Below are positions 48,954 to 58,742 of a stretch of 64,000 bases of DNA, one piece after another. Positions within the stretch are counted from its first letter, which is position 1, and every line of letters begins with the position of its first letter. The notes under the pieces were generated by a model. That model was not told the origin of the DNA, searched no databases, and saw only the letters and a program-made list of their open reading frames with translations. The stretch is from Gordonia rubripertincta (GTDB taxonomy: Bacteria > Actinomycetota > Actinomycetes > Mycobacteriales > Mycobacteriaceae), in the NCBI RefSeq assembly GCF_038024875.1, contig NZ_CP136136.1, forward strand, positions 2,604,001-2,668,000. The letters run 5' to 3'. The position numbers and the translations under genes were made by a program.

Positions 48954-49763
48954 GTGAGCTCCCAGATCGTTCTCGTCACCGGCGCGACCAGCGGCATCGG
49001 CGCCGAAGTCGCCCGACAGTTCGTTGCCCGCGGCCATCGGGTCTACGGCACGACCCGGAACCCGGACGCCGTGCGCGACCCGATTCCCGGCGTCACCTAC
49101 GTCCGCCTCGACAACGCCGACTACGGCTCCGCCAATGCCTGCGCGGACCTCGTCGGTCCGGTCGACATCCTGGTCAACAACGCCGGCGAATCCCAGGCCG
49201 GCGCACTCGAGGACACCTCGATGCAGGCCATCGAGGATCTGTTCCGCGTCAACGTGTTCGGGCCGGTCGCCCTCACCAAGGCGGTCCTCCCCGGAATGCG
49301 CGAGCGGCGTCGGGGAACGGTCGTCATGGTCGGCTCGATGCTGTCGAGCTTCCCCGTCGCGTTCCGGTCCAACTACGCGGCGACGAAGTCGGCGCTGAAG
49401 GCCTTCGCACTGGCCACCCGTCGTGAGGTGGCGCCGTACGGGATTCGGATGATCTCGGTGGAACCGGGCACCATCGCCACCGGTATCGGCGACCGCCGAT
49501 CCATCCATGGCGGCGAGAACTCGCCGTACCGTGCCGAATACGAGACCCTCGCCGCGGCCACCCGACGCAACGAGGATGCTGGGATCAGCGCGGAGGACAT
49601 GGCCACCCAGATCGTCGACGCCGCGCTCGCCGAACACCCGAAACCGTTCTACGCCAAAGGAAATCAGGCGGGAATCGTGTTCCTCCTGCGTCGGCTCGCG
49701 CCCCGCCAGCTGATCCTGGACATGACCGCACGCAAACACGGGCTGCCGAAGGTGAAGATCTGA
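48954..49763 (+). CDS. Short-chain dehydrogenase/reductase
   Basis: 269 residues. Classical SDR motifs: TGATSGIG at 9-16 for NAD(P) binding, ILVNNAGE, VMVGSMLSSFPV with the catalytic Ser, and YAATKSALKAF with Tyr/Lys. The C-terminus FYAKGNQAGIVFLLRRLAPRQLIL suggests a membrane-near or lipid-like substrate. It oxidises or reduces a hydroxyl/keto group; the substrate is unknown. GTG 48954 follows TACCGT by 7 bp. cobF starts 2 bp after its stop, so the two are probably co-expressed even if unrelated in function. Confidence 0.9.
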   Translation: MSSQIVLVTGATSGIGAEVARQFVARGHRVYGTTRNPDAVRDPIPGVTYVRLDNADYGSANACADLVGPVDILVNNAGESQAGALEDTSMQAIEDLFRVNVFGPVALTKAVLPGMRERRRGTVVMVGSMLSSFPVAFRSNYAATKSALKAFALATRREVAPYGIRMISVEPGTIATGIGDRRSIHGGENSPYRAEYETLAAATRRNEDAGISAEDMATQIVDAALAEHPKPFYAKGNQAGIVFLLRRLAPRQLILDMTARKHGLPKVKI

Positions 49764-49765
49764 CC

Positions 49766-50545
49766 GTGCGAATCACGCTGCGGGTCATCGGGATCGGTCC
49801 CGGCGGTCCACGCCAGGTCACGCTGCAGGCCATCGACGCCATGACCGACGTCGACGCCTTCCTCGCGCTCGAGAAGGGGACGGCGAAGAGCGGACTGCTC
49901 GACGCGCGCCGGGTGATCCTCGACGCGCATGCCCGCGAGGGTTATTCGCTCGTCGAGATCCCCGACCCACCGCGTGATCGTGCACCTGCCGACTATGACG
50001 CCGAAGTTCGACGCTGGCACGCCGCACGCGCCGACCTGATCGCCGCCGCACTGCGCGACGGGGTTGGCGACGGCGGGGTCGCGGCCTTCCTCGTCTGGGG
50101 CGATCCTGCCCTCTACGACAGCACGCTACGCATCGTCGACGACCTCGCCGCACGCGACGACCTCGAACTCACAGTCGAGGTGATACCCGGCGTGACCAGC
50201 GCCAGCGCACTGACCGCCGCCCACGGCATCGTCGCCAACCGCGTCGGTGAACCTATCCACATCACCACCGGGCGCCGCCTCGCCGACACCCCCGCCGGTG
50301 CCGACGCCAACCAGATCGTGATGCTCGACGGCGATCTCGCTTTCCGCCAGACCGCCGACCCCGACGACCACATCTGGTGGGGCGCCTACGTCGGCACCGA
50401 CGACGAGATCCTCATCAGCGGCCGGGTCGGCGACGTGACCGAGCAGATCGTCGGAGCCCGGGCCGAAGCTCGCGCGCGCATCGGGTGGATCATGGACATC
50501 TATCTGCTGCGCAAGGCTTCCCGCACGGCATCGTCGCAGAACTGA
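49766..50545 (+). CDS. cobF: Precorrin-6A synthase (deacetylating)
   Basis: 259 residues from GTG 49766. Tetrapyrrole methylase fold: VIGIGPGGPRQVTLQAIDAM near the start, FLVWGDPALYDSTLRIVDDL near 112 and VIPGVTSASALTAAHGI near 145. The family-specific tail is WWGAYVGTDDEILISGRVGDV. CobF methylates C1 of the corrin ring and releases acetate in the aerobic cobalamin pathway, using S-adenosylmethionine. No other cobalamin gene lies nearby and no cobalamin riboswitch is visible upstream. Confidence 0.93.
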   Translation: MRITLRVIGIGPGGPRQVTLQAIDAMTDVDAFLALEKGTAKSGLLDARRVILDAHAREGYSLVEIPDPPRDRAPADYDAEVRRWHAARADLIAAALRDGVGDGGVAAFLVWGDPALYDSTLRIVDDLAARDDLELTVEVIPGVTSASALTAAHGIVANRVGEPIHITTGRRLADTPAGADANQIVMLDGDLAFRQTADPDDHIWWGAYVGTDDEILISGRVGDVTEQIVGARAEARARIGWIMDIYLLRKASRTASSQN

Positions 50546-50701
50546 AGTCGCCGGCGACCTCATGTCGATGTAACCAACTGCTGCGCAATCTCTTTGCCGC
50601 ACCCCTGTGGATGAGGATCCGTTCTTGTCGGTGGTGGGGTTTACCTTGGTTGGTAACAGATTCAGCCATCCAGGTTGGGCTGTAGACGTTGTGGGGGCAG
50701 C

Positions 50702-52282
50702 GTGAGGATGTGGACCGATCTACCGGGCGAGTTCCTCGCCGGGGTCGATCCTGCCCACCCCGAACGCTCCGACACCGCAACCCATATGGCGCGGTTCGGG
50801 TCGATCCGTCACGGTGAGGCTTACCTGGCGTGGTGCCGGTATGAGTCGATCGTCACCGTGTATGACCAGCTCGTGGTCAACACCGGTGGCGGGTTCTTCA
50901 TCGACCGCTACACCGAGATGGTCACCCGGGTGTGCCGTGAAGCCGCGATCACCCGCTACCAGGCCGATCAGTGGGTCGGCGAAGCGCTCGCGTTGCGGGA
51001 TCGGTTGCCGAAGGTGTTGACCACGCTGCGCGATGGCATCCTGTCGCGGCAGTTGATCCAGACGGTCATCTCCCGCACCGATCTCATCTCCGACGACGCG
51101 GTGATGGCTGACCTCGACGCCGAGATCGAACGCATTCTTCGCAGCCGTAGGGGTGCGTGGGCCAACCCGAAGCTCCGGGACATGGTCGATCGCCTTGTCT
51201 TCCGTCACGATCCCGACGCGGTGCGCGAACGCCGTAAGGAAGCGTTGGACAAGCGTGGGATGTGGACCGAGAACTTCGTCGACGGGACCGGTGAGATCAC
51301 CGGTGTGATGGCGGCGGAGAACGTTCGTATTGCCGCGACAGCGGTGACAGCGTTGGCCGACACCGTCTGCGCCCAGGATGGGCGTAACCGTAACCAGCGC
51401 AACTCCGATGCCATGTTCGCGTTGTTGACCGGCACCGTCTTCGACTGCCAATGCCGGCGAGCGGATTGTGACGCCGAGATCCCCGACCCCACCGAGGTGA
51501 TCCGCGCGGTGAGCACCGAGGTCGTCGTCCACGTCGTCACCGATGCCGCCACCCTCGCGGGCGCTTCGGGGATCGGTTGGGTCGACGGTGCCGGGATCAT
51601 CTCCGACGAGCATGTGCGTGATCTCGCCGAACGGGTCGATGCGACCATCACACCTGTCACCCCGGTGCGCACACCACCTACGCGTGTGGTCGCCGAACGC
51701 CCGACCACCAACGCCTCCGATAATGAGGCCACGTCAGCCGATGTTGTGATCGTCTATCCGGGTGCGCAAACCGCGGATCCGTATCGGCCGACCACCGCGT
51801 GTGCCGATTTCGTGCGGGTGCGTGACGGGTACTGCACCGAACCGGGCTGCGCCCAGTCCGCTTTCGGTAGCGATCTGGACCATGTCACCGAGTACGACCG
51901 CACCCACCCCAGCCAGGGTGGGCCGACGGCCAGTGAGAACCTCAACGCCAAATGCCGGTTCGGGCACCTGCACAAGACCTTCGGCGACTGGGTCGACACC
52001 CAGTACCGCGACGACGACGGCCGCCTGGTCACCGAGTACCGCACCCCGGAGGGATTCGTCATCCCGGGTGATGCCGAAACCCTGGAAGACTTCTTCCCGA
52101 ACCTGCGTCGCATCCGCTACGAACAGCCACCCCAAGCCCCACCGACACCACGGGTCATCACCGGCGACGAACCGCCGCGCCCACGCAACCGACTGGCAGA
52201 CAAACACGCCAGACGGCGAGCCGAACGCGCCCGCAACCAGAAGCAGCGTCTCGCCGACCAGGCAGTCCCGCCACCCTTCTGA
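50702..52282 (+). CDS. DUF222 / HNH endonuclease domain protein (13E12 repeat-like family)
   Basis: 526 residues from GTG 50702 (GGGGGCAG upstream; ATG 50708 is also possible). A large helical DUF222 region (about 40-330) precedes an HNH domain near 385-440: VRVRDGYCTEPGCAQSAFGSDLDHVTEY, then NLNAKCRFGHLHKTFG. The last 60 residues are Pro/Arg-rich. Proteins of this design occur in many copies in mycobacteria (13E12 repeat family) and Gordonia. HNH should give a metal-dependent nuclease, but the biological role is unknown. No inverted or direct repeats at its ends are evident, so transposition is not shown. Convergent with fetB. Confidence 0.88.
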   Translation: MRMWTDLPGEFLAGVDPAHPERSDTATHMARFGSIRHGEAYLAWCRYESIVTVYDQLVVNTGGGFFIDRYTEMVTRVCREAAITRYQADQWVGEALALRDRLPKVLTTLRDGILSRQLIQTVISRTDLISDDAVMADLDAEIERILRSRRGAWANPKLRDMVDRLVFRHDPDAVRERRKEALDKRGMWTENFVDGTGEITGVMAAENVRIAATAVTALADTVCAQDGRNRNQRNSDAMFALLTGTVFDCQCRRADCDAEIPDPTEVIRAVSTEVVVHVVTDAATLAGASGIGWVDGAGIISDEHVRDLAERVDATITPVTPVRTPPTRVVAERPTTNASDNEATSADVVIVYPGAQTADPYRPTTACADFVRVRDGYCTEPGCAQSAFGSDLDHVTEYDRTHPSQGGPTASENLNAKCRFGHLHKTFGDWVDTQYRDDDGRLVTEYRTPEGFVIPGDAETLEDFFPNLRRIRYEQPPQAPPTPRVITGDEPPRPRNRLADKHARRRAERARNQKQRLADQAVPPPF

Positions 52283-52288
52283 CGGGTG

Positions 52289-53038
52289 TCACAGCGCCTC
52301 GCGCGCCACCAACTCCACCGTGACGAGCATGGCGATCGAACTGACGGCGAGCAGTGCGATGAGTACGAACAACTGCATGGCAGCGGCCGCCCACACGGAC
52401 GCGCCGCCGAGTACCATGCCCACGAAGGCGCCGGGGATGGTGACCAGCCCGACCGCCCGGGTCTGATCGAGGCCCGGGATGAGTGCGCTCGCCGACGCAG
52501 CGGCGCAGATCTCGAGGCGGGCATCGCGGGGGAGCAGACCCAACGACAACGCAGCCTCGACCTCGCCTCGTCGGGTCGTCAACTCGTCGACAGCGCGTCG
52601 ACCGGCAAGCGACGTGGTGACCATGGCGCCGCCCAGCAGGATCCCGGCGGTCGGGATGATGGCGATGCCCTTCGCCGGGAGAACACCTACGAGGGCGAGT
52701 GCGATCACGACGACGATCGTCGGGGCCGCCACTGGCGCCAGGCACCGTGCGATCGCGCGAATCCCGGCGTGCTTCGGTCGGATGCGCCGCGCCGACGTCC
52801 ACGCCGCCGCCACCGCCATCACCACGACGAACAGCGCCGACGCCCAGAGATGCGAGATCACCACTGCCAGTACACCGGCGAGAGCCGCCAACTGGACGAC
52901 GGCCCGCACCGAGGCCACCACGGTGTCGGTCGCCAAGCTGGATCGATGATTGACCAGCACCGCGACGACGGCGAGCACGACGATCGCGACCGCCAGGACC
53001 GGCCCGATCCGAACGACGGCGTCGCCGATTCCGTTCAC
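52289..53038 (-). CDS. fetB: ABC transporter permease of the FetB/UPF0014 family
   Basis: 249 residues with about seven membrane segments and the family's IRPKHAGIRAIARCLAPVA, IPTAGILLGGAMVTTSL, ARLEICAAASASALIPGLDQTRAVGLVTIPGAFVGMVLGG core. E. coli FetAB exports iron and protects against oxidative stress. The ATPase partner FetA is not encoded here, so it must be elsewhere. Located 10 bp after cysQ on the minus strand. Confidence 0.85.
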   Translation of the reverse strand: MNGIGDAVVRIGPVLAVAIVVLAVVAVLVNHRSSLATDTVVASVRAVVQLAALAGVLAVVISHLWASALFVVVMAVAAAWTSARRIRPKHAGIRAIARCLAPVAAPTIVVVIALALVGVLPAKGIAIIPTAGILLGGAMVTTSLAGRRAVDELTTRRGEVEAALSLGLLPRDARLEICAAASASALIPGLDQTRAVGLVTIPGAFVGMVLGGASVWAAAAMQLFVLIALLAVSSIAMLVTVELVAREAL

Positions 53039-53048
53039 ACCGGCAAGT

Positions 53049-53789
53049 TCACCAGATCTGCTGCAGGGCTGCGAGCATGGCGTCGCGGATCTCGCTGCGG
53101 CAGATCACGAAATCGGGCATGTAGGGGTGGCGGTTGTTGTAGACGATCTCCGAACCGTCCAGGCGACTGCAGTGCAGGCCCGCCGCCAGGGCGACCCCGA
53201 CCGGTGCGGCGTTGTCCCACTCGTACTGGCCACCGGCGTGGACGTAGGCATCCGCGTCGCCCCGGACGACGGCCATCGCCTTGGCGCCGGCCGACCCGAC
53301 CGGAACCATCTGCAGGCCGAGCCGGTTGGACACATAGCTCGTCTCGTACGAGCCGCCCCACCGCGAGGTCACCATGCGACGGGTCAGTTCGCCGCCCGGT
53401 TTCTCGACGGTGTCGGCGCGGAACAGTTCACCGGTTGCCGGCAGCGACACCGCGGCCTCGGTGACCACGCCGTTCTCCGTCAAGGCCACGTGCACAGCCC
53501 AGTCCGCGCTGCCCGCGGCGAATTCCCTTGTGCCGTCGAGCGGGTCGATGATCCACACGCGCTGGGCCGTCGAGCGGTCGCCGACATCGGCCGCCTCTTC
53601 GGACAGAACGGCGTCGCGCGGACGGTGTTTGCGCAGGACCGTGGAGATCCACGCCTGGGCCAGCGCATCGCCGACATCGCCGAGCATGCTGCCGGTCATC
53701 AGATCGCCATGACGAATCCCGAGGAGTATCTCCCCGGCTCCCTGGGCGATCCGGGCGGCCAGCTCGGCGTCGGAAAGTCGGGAAGTCAT
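53049..53789 (-). CDS. cysQ: 3'(2'),5'-bisphosphate nucleotidase
   Basis: 246 residues from ATG 53789, with AAAGGG upstream. Inositol-monophosphatase fold motifs: LSEEAAD with metal Glu, WIIDPLDGTREFAAG with the metal Asp residues, and EWDNAAPVGVALAAGL near the C-terminus. It hydrolyses 3'-phosphoadenosine 5'-phosphate left by sulfation and sulfate assimilation; close relatives also remove phosphate from inositol or fructose-1,6-bisphosphate. Divergent from the Fpg/Nei gene with 25 bp between starts. Confidence 0.9.
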   Translation of the reverse strand: MTSRLSDAELAARIAQGAGEILLGIRHGDLMTGSMLGDVGDALAQAWISTVLRKHRPRDAVLSEEAADVGDRSTAQRVWIIDPLDGTREFAAGSADWAVHVALTENGVVTEAAVSLPATGELFRADTVEKPGGELTRRMVTSRWGGSYETSYVSNRLGLQMVPVGSAGAKAMAVVRGDADAYVHAGGQYEWDNAAPVGVALAAGLHCSRLDGSEIVYNNRHPYMPDFVICRSEIRDAMLAALQQIW

Positions 53790-53814
53790 CCCTTTACTAG
53801 AGCACACTGGTGGC

Positions 53815-54721
53815 ATGCCCGAGCTCCCTGAGGTGGCCGCCATCGCCGACTATGTCGACGGTCGCGCGGCCGGACTCCCGATCCGGCGAGTCGACGTCGC
53901 GTCCTTGTCCGTGCTCAAGACGGCCGACCCGCCGTACACCGCGCTCACCGGCCGGATCGTCGAATCGGTCGGCCGGGTGGGCAAATACCTGGTCATCCGG
54001 ACCATCCCCGGCCAGAACCAGGACAATCCTCCGGCGACCGCATCCGAACCCGAGCTGTCGCTGGTCATCCACCTGTCGAGGGCGGGCTGGGTGCGATGGA
54101 GCGAGGACCTCTCACCCCAAGCCGCTACGCCCGGGCGGCAAGTCGCCGATCGCGCTGCGGGTGCACTGCGGGCTACCTGGCGAGGGCTTCGACGTCACCG
54201 AGGCCGGAACCCAGAAGCGGCTGGCGGTGTGGCTCGTCCGCGACCTCACCGAGATCGACCGCGTCGCCGGGCTCGGCCCCGACGCCCTGGAACTGACCGA
54301 GGAACAATTCGCCGAGATCCTCGCCGGTACCACCGGACGTGTGAAGAACGTGCTCACCGACCAGCACACCATCGCCGGGATCGGCAACGCCTACTCCGAC
54401 GAGATCCTGCACACCGCGCGACTGTCGCCGTTCGCATCGTCGAAGACCCTGAAACCCGATCAGGTGAGCGCCCTGTACGACGCGATGCGCGCCGTGCTCA
54501 CCGACGCCACGGGGCGTCTCGAAGGGCAGACCGTCGCCCGGTTGAAGTCGGAGAAACGCACCGGACTCCGCGTGCACGCGCGCACCGGACTGCCGTGTCC
54601 GGTCTGCGGCGACACCGTCCGCGAGGTGTCCTTCGCCGACCGGTCCTTCCAGTACTGCCCGACCTGCCAGACCGGTGGCAAGGTCCTCGCCGACCGCCGG
54701 ATGTCGCGGCTTCTGAAATGA
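53815..54721 (+). pseudogene. Fpg/Nei family DNA glycosylase with a +1 frameshift
   Basis: MPELPEVAAIADYVDGRAAG gives the catalytic Pro2/Glu3 N-terminus after cleavage of Met, and HLSRAGWVRWSEDLSP follows. The frame then changes at the C run 54115-54118. Reading one base less joins to PLRPGGKSPIALRVHCG, then EAGTQKRLAVWLVRDL. Further on come QHTIAGIGNAYSDEILH and a zinc finger CPVCGDTVREVSFADR to CPTCQ, ending at 54721. So the gene would be about 301 residues if the extra C were absent. It excises oxidised bases. The change may be a true mutation or a sequencing error in a homopolymer. The response-regulator gene starts 3 bp after its stop. Confidence 0.88.
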
Positions 54722-54724
54722 GCG

Positions 54725-55393
54725 ATGGTGCACGCGCTCGTCGTCGACGATGACATCAGGGCAGCGGAGACCGTCCGCCGAATGACCGTCAGTGACGGGT
54801 GGGCGGTCACGGTGGCCTTCGACGGTCCGGACGGGCTGTGGCGGGCCACCGAGGGCAGCTACGACGTGATCGTGCTCGACATCATGATGCCCGGGATGAA
54901 CGGGTACCGCGTGCTGCAGAGCCTTCGGGAACGCGAGATCTGGACGCCGGTCATGATGCTGAGCGCGAAGGACGGCGAGTACGACCAGGCGGAGGCACTC
55001 GACTGCGGCGCCGACGATTACCTGGTCAAACCGTTCTCGGTTGTCGTCCTCAAGGCGCGACTGCGTGCGCTGGTGCGTCGTGGTGCGCCGGAGCGTCCCG
55101 TTACCCTGTGCGTCGGTGACCTCTCCCTCGACCCGGCGGAACATCTCGTCCGGCGCGGGGACACCCCGATTCCCCTGACCCCACGGGAGTACGCGGTGCT
55201 CGAGTGCCTCATCCGGCACGCCGGCACCGTCGTCTCGAAAGCCGACATCCTGCACTCGGTCTGGGACGAGAACTACGAGGGCGACCCCAACATCATCGAG
55301 GTGTACATCGCTTACCTGCGCAAGCGGATCGATCAACCGTTCGGCGTGCGCAGCATCAGGACCGTCCGCGGGGTGGGCTACCGCATCGGCTGA
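54725..55393 (+). CDS. OmpR-family response regulator
   Basis: 222 residues. The receiver domain has acidic residues DDD at 8-10, phosphorylated Asp52 (VLDIMMPGMNGY), and Lys in ADDYLVKPFS. The winged-helix domain LTPREYAVLECLIRHAGTVVSK ... VYIAYLRKRID ... RTVRGVGYRIG binds DNA. Its likely partner kinase is encoded on the opposite strand downstream, with the two genes overlapping by 16 bp at their ends. It follows the glycosylase gene by 3 bp. Confidence 0.95.
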   Translation: MVHALVVDDDIRAAETVRRMTVSDGWAVTVAFDGPDGLWRATEGSYDVIVLDIMMPGMNGYRVLQSLREREIWTPVMMLSAKDGEYDQAEALDCGADDYLVKPFSVVVLKARLRALVRRGAPERPVTLCVGDLSLDPAEHLVRRGDTPIPLTPREYAVLECLIRHAGTVVSKADILHSVWDENYEGDPNIIEVYIAYLRKRIDQPFGVRSIRTVRGVGYRIG

Positions 55394-56844
55394 CGTGACG
55401 GCATCGCGAGCGCCGTGCTGACCGCGCCGTCGCCGGCGCCGTGGGGGAGGCGACGCGCCGTCGGCAACGAGATGACGAAGGTGACGCCGCGTGCGAACCC
55501 GGCGGGCGGGTCCTGCACGGACACCGAACCGCCGTGCGCGCGGACGATCTCGCGGACGATCGACAGCCCGAGTCCGGAGCCGCTGCGGTTGCGGCGGTCG
55601 CCGTCGAGCCGGGTGAAGCGGTCGAAGATGACGTCGCGCCGATCCCGGGGGATTCCCGGTCCGTCGTCGGTCACCGCGATCGATGCGACGCCGGTCCTCG
55701 GGTCGAAGAACATGTCGAACCGGACCGTCGACGCCGCATAGCGGACGGCGTTCTCGGCGAGATTCCGGATGGCGCGGGACAGCTTCTCCGGATCGCCGGC
55801 CAACCGGATCGGGATGATCGTCGCCGCGACCGCGGCCAGACCCAGCGACCGCAGGCGACGTGCCTCGGAGGCGACTATGTCGTCGAGGTCGACGTCCCGG
55901 ATGTGCAGCGGCACACCGTGTTCGTCGGAGCGCGCGAGCAGCAGCAGGTCGTCGACCATGTTCTGGAGCCGACGGGCCTCGGGGAGCAGGAGTGTGCGGA
56001 GGGTCCGTACATCGATCGGGGAGTCGGTGTCGTCGGCGAGGTCGAGCAGGCCGACCACCGTGGTCAGCGGACTGCGCATCTCGTGGGAGGCATCGCCGAC
56101 GAATCGCAGCTGCGCGGCCCGGCTCTGTTCGAGACGTTCGAGCATCGAGTTCATCGTGGTGGCCAGCCGAGTCACTTCGTCGTCGGTGGACGGGACCGGC
56201 ACGCGGCGGGACATATCGGACGCCGTGATCGCGGTGACCTGCTCGGTGATCCGCCCGACCGGCCGCAGCGCGCGACCCACGAAGAACCAGATGGCCACCG
56301 CGGACAGCAGCACCAGGACGGGGAGTTCGACGGCGAGCACGAGTGCGGTGTTGATCAGGCTCTGCCGGTACGCGTCCGCCGAGACCGCCACGACCACCGT
56401 GTAGACGGCCCCGTCGTGGGAGGTAGAGGTGACAGTCGCGCAGAACTCGACCTCGCTGCCGGGCACCAACCGGCCCTTGACCTGCGTCGACGCCCCGATC
56501 GCCGGACGCTCGGACGTCACCGGATCGCCGGCCGCCCCGGGGGAGGACGCCACCACCCGACCGTTTCCGTCGATCACCTGCACGATGTCGGCCCCGTAGC
56601 CCATCCCCAACGATTCCGGGGAGATCGCCGAGATGCCGCCGTCGCGGATCTCGGCCGCGATCTCGTACGCCCGGTAGCCGGTCTCGTCGTACATGGTCCT
56701 GCTGTCGGCGCGATTCAGCATGAACAGCATCACCGCGCCGCCGATCAGAAGGGCGATGGTGACGAGGAACGTCCCGACGATCGTGGACCGGATGCGGACG
56801 CCCTGGCTGCGTCGAAGAAGAGCGGGGCGTGGAAGACCGGACAT
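55378..56844 (-). CDS. Sensor histidine kinase
   Basis: 488 residues from ATG 56844 with GAGGAG 6 bp before. The first membrane segment (STIVGTFLVTIALLIGGAVMLFML, about 19-42) is followed by an extracytoplasmic domain of about 130 residues, then a second segment (ALVLAVELPVLVLLSAVAIWFF). HAMP follows with GRALRPVGRITEQVTAI, then H-box GDASHEMRSPLTTV, N-box NLAENAVRYA, and G-boxes DDGPGIP and GSGLGLSIVREIV. It likely phosphorylates the response regulator encoded convergently at 54725. The signal is unknown. Confidence 0.93.
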   Translation of the reverse strand: MSGLPRPALLRRSQGVRIRSTIVGTFLVTIALLIGGAVMLFMLNRADSRTMYDETGYRAYEIAAEIRDGGISAISPESLGMGYGADIVQVIDGNGRVVASSPGAAGDPVTSERPAIGASTQVKGRLVPGSEVEFCATVTSTSHDGAVYTVVVAVSADAYRQSLINTALVLAVELPVLVLLSAVAIWFFVGRALRPVGRITEQVTAITASDMSRRVPVPSTDDEVTRLATTMNSMLERLEQSRAAQLRFVGDASHEMRSPLTTVVGLLDLADDTDSPIDVRTLRTLLLPEARRLQNMVDDLLLLARSDEHGVPLHIRDVDLDDIVASEARRLRSLGLAAVAATIIPIRLAGDPEKLSRAIRNLAENAVRYAASTVRFDMFFDPRTGVASIAVTDDGPGIPRDRRDVIFDRFTRLDGDRRNRSGSGLGLSIVREIVRAHGGSVSVQDPPAGFARGVTFVISLPTARRLPHGAGDGAVSTALAMPSRQPMR

Positions 56845-56995
56845 CGCAACTCCTCGCCGGTGCGTACAGCGACAGCCATCCGGCGACAGCACCTGCTGAT
56901 CACTCAGCGTAGGTCGCCACGGGGTCGTCGGAGAAGTGTTCGGTCGGTGTACGACTTCAGCGGTTCTTCAGGTTCGGGGTCGCAGAGTTGTCGGC

Positions 56996-58742
56996 ATGAC
57001 CTTGACCGCAGATCGCAGGCACCGCGGAGGCCCCGCCGACGCCGGGCGCACAGCTGCTCCGACCGTGGCCGAATACATTGTGGAACAACTCATCTCATCG
57101 TCGATGAACATAGCGTTCGGGGTTCACGGAGCCAACATCGAAGACCTGTACGACGCCGCGACGCGGGCGCCGGGGATGACAGCGATCGTCGCCAAACACG
57201 AGTTCGCCGCCGGTGCGATGGCGGATGGGACGGCCCGGATGTCCGGTACGCCGGGAGTCGTGATGACCACCTCTGGTGGCGGGGCCATGAACGTCGTCCC
57301 CGCCCTTGCCGAGGCCTACGACAGTCGTGTGCCGGTTCTGGCACTCATCGGGACCGCGCCGACGCCGTTGGTCGGTGGTGGAGCGTTCCAGGACATGCTC
57401 GCGCCGCCCGACACCGTCGACATCGCGGGTGTTCTCTCGGCCATCACGGGTTCGTGTTCGGTCGTCGGTCACGCCGACGAGGTGCCCGCCGCGCTGGCGA
57501 CGGCGTTCGCCACGCTCCACCGAGGACTGCCGGCCGCCGTCCTGCTGCCCAAGGACATCCAGGCCGCGCCGGCCCCCGAACTGAGGCAGCTGCACACGGG
57601 GGAGTGGGCGCAGCACGGTGCCGACGTGACGGGACCGTCCTTGTCCGCCCTGGCCGACGAACTGAGTGCGCTCGCGGAATCCGATGTGCGGCTGGTCCTC
57701 TGGGGTGGGTGAGGAGGCCTCCCGCGCGGGCGTCGGTCCGCAGGTCGAGGCTCTCGCCTCCGCACTCGGAGCCGTCGTCGTCGCGGCCCCCGGCGGCCGC
57801 GATCTCCTCCGGGATGGCGATGGCGTCGCGGGCGTCACCGGGGTGATGGGACACCCGTCGGCGCATCGTGCCGTCGCCGACGCGGACCTCTGCCTCGTCC
57901 TCGGGTGCCGGATGACGATGACCGATCGCGCCGGCCTCGACGAGCCGTTGAGACGCGTCCGACTCGTCCACCTGGGGTCCGAGCAGCCGCGTATGCCCGG
58001 GGACGTCGACCATGTGCGGTGCACCGACCTCGCGGCCGCGATCTCGCAGCTCACCGGTGAGATTCGACGACCTCGCGGCCACGACCGTCCGCGCGAGGCG
58101 GTCGCGGTGACCCATCTGCCGGTGCCGCCCGGCGGATCGGGCCTGGGCATGCGCACCGCGATCGGGGAGATCGGGCGAGCGTTGCCGCCGGACACCCCGG
58201 TCTTCGCCGACGCCGGCAACGCCGGAGCCGCCGCCATCCATCACCTCCCGTTCGGTCACGGCCGGTTCGTGGTGGCACTGGGCATGGGCGGTATGGGATA
58301 CGCGATCGCGGCGGGTGTCGGCAATGCCATCCGCGAGGCGGTGGACTCCACGCTGGCCGAGGGACAGCCGAGACGCACCGTCGTGATCGCCGGTGACGGC
58401 GCCTTCTTCATGCACGGCATGGAGATTCACACGGCCGTCGAACACGACGCCCCCGTCACCCTCGTGCTGCTCAACAACAACGCGCACGCGATGTGCATCA
58501 CCCGGGAGCGCCTCTTCTTCCCGGATACGCCCAGTGTCAACAGGTTTCGTCCCAGTGACCTGGCCGGTGGTTTGGCCGCCATGTTCGACGGCCTCGTCGT
58601 CGCCCGTGCCTCCGATCCCGCGTTCGTACGCACGGCAGCGGCCGATCTGTTGTCGCAGTCGGGCCCCAACTGTCTCGTCATCGACGCCGATCCCGACGAG
58701 ATCCCGCCGCTCGCCCCGCTCATCCCGAAAGGACAGTCATGA
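56996..58742 (+). pseudogene. TPP-dependent acetolactate-synthase-like enzyme with a +1 frameshift
   Basis: Two frames together make one TPP enzyme of about 582 residues. The first (56996-57712) is the N-terminal domain with AFGVHGANIEDLYDAA and catalytic Glu in VAKHEFAAGAMADGTARM. It stops at 57710 after LVLWGG. One G less in 57702-57709 continues into GEEASRAGVGPQVEALASAL, then the C-terminal domain with the TPP motif VVIAGDGAFFMHGMEIHTAV ... LVLLNNNAH. It belongs to the acetolactate synthase/benzoylformate decarboxylase superfamily and should decarboxylate a 2-oxo acid and add the fragment to an acceptor. First of four overlapping genes with SRPBCC, KASIII-like and aminotransferase proteins. 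If the shift is real, the operon lacks its first enzyme. Confidence 0.85.

Noticed and set aside
55441..57846. 800-codon plus-strand open frame across the sensor kinase and TPP enzyme
   Set aside because: Low-complexity Arg/Gly/Asp translation opposite well-defined kinase motifs; GC-frame artefact.
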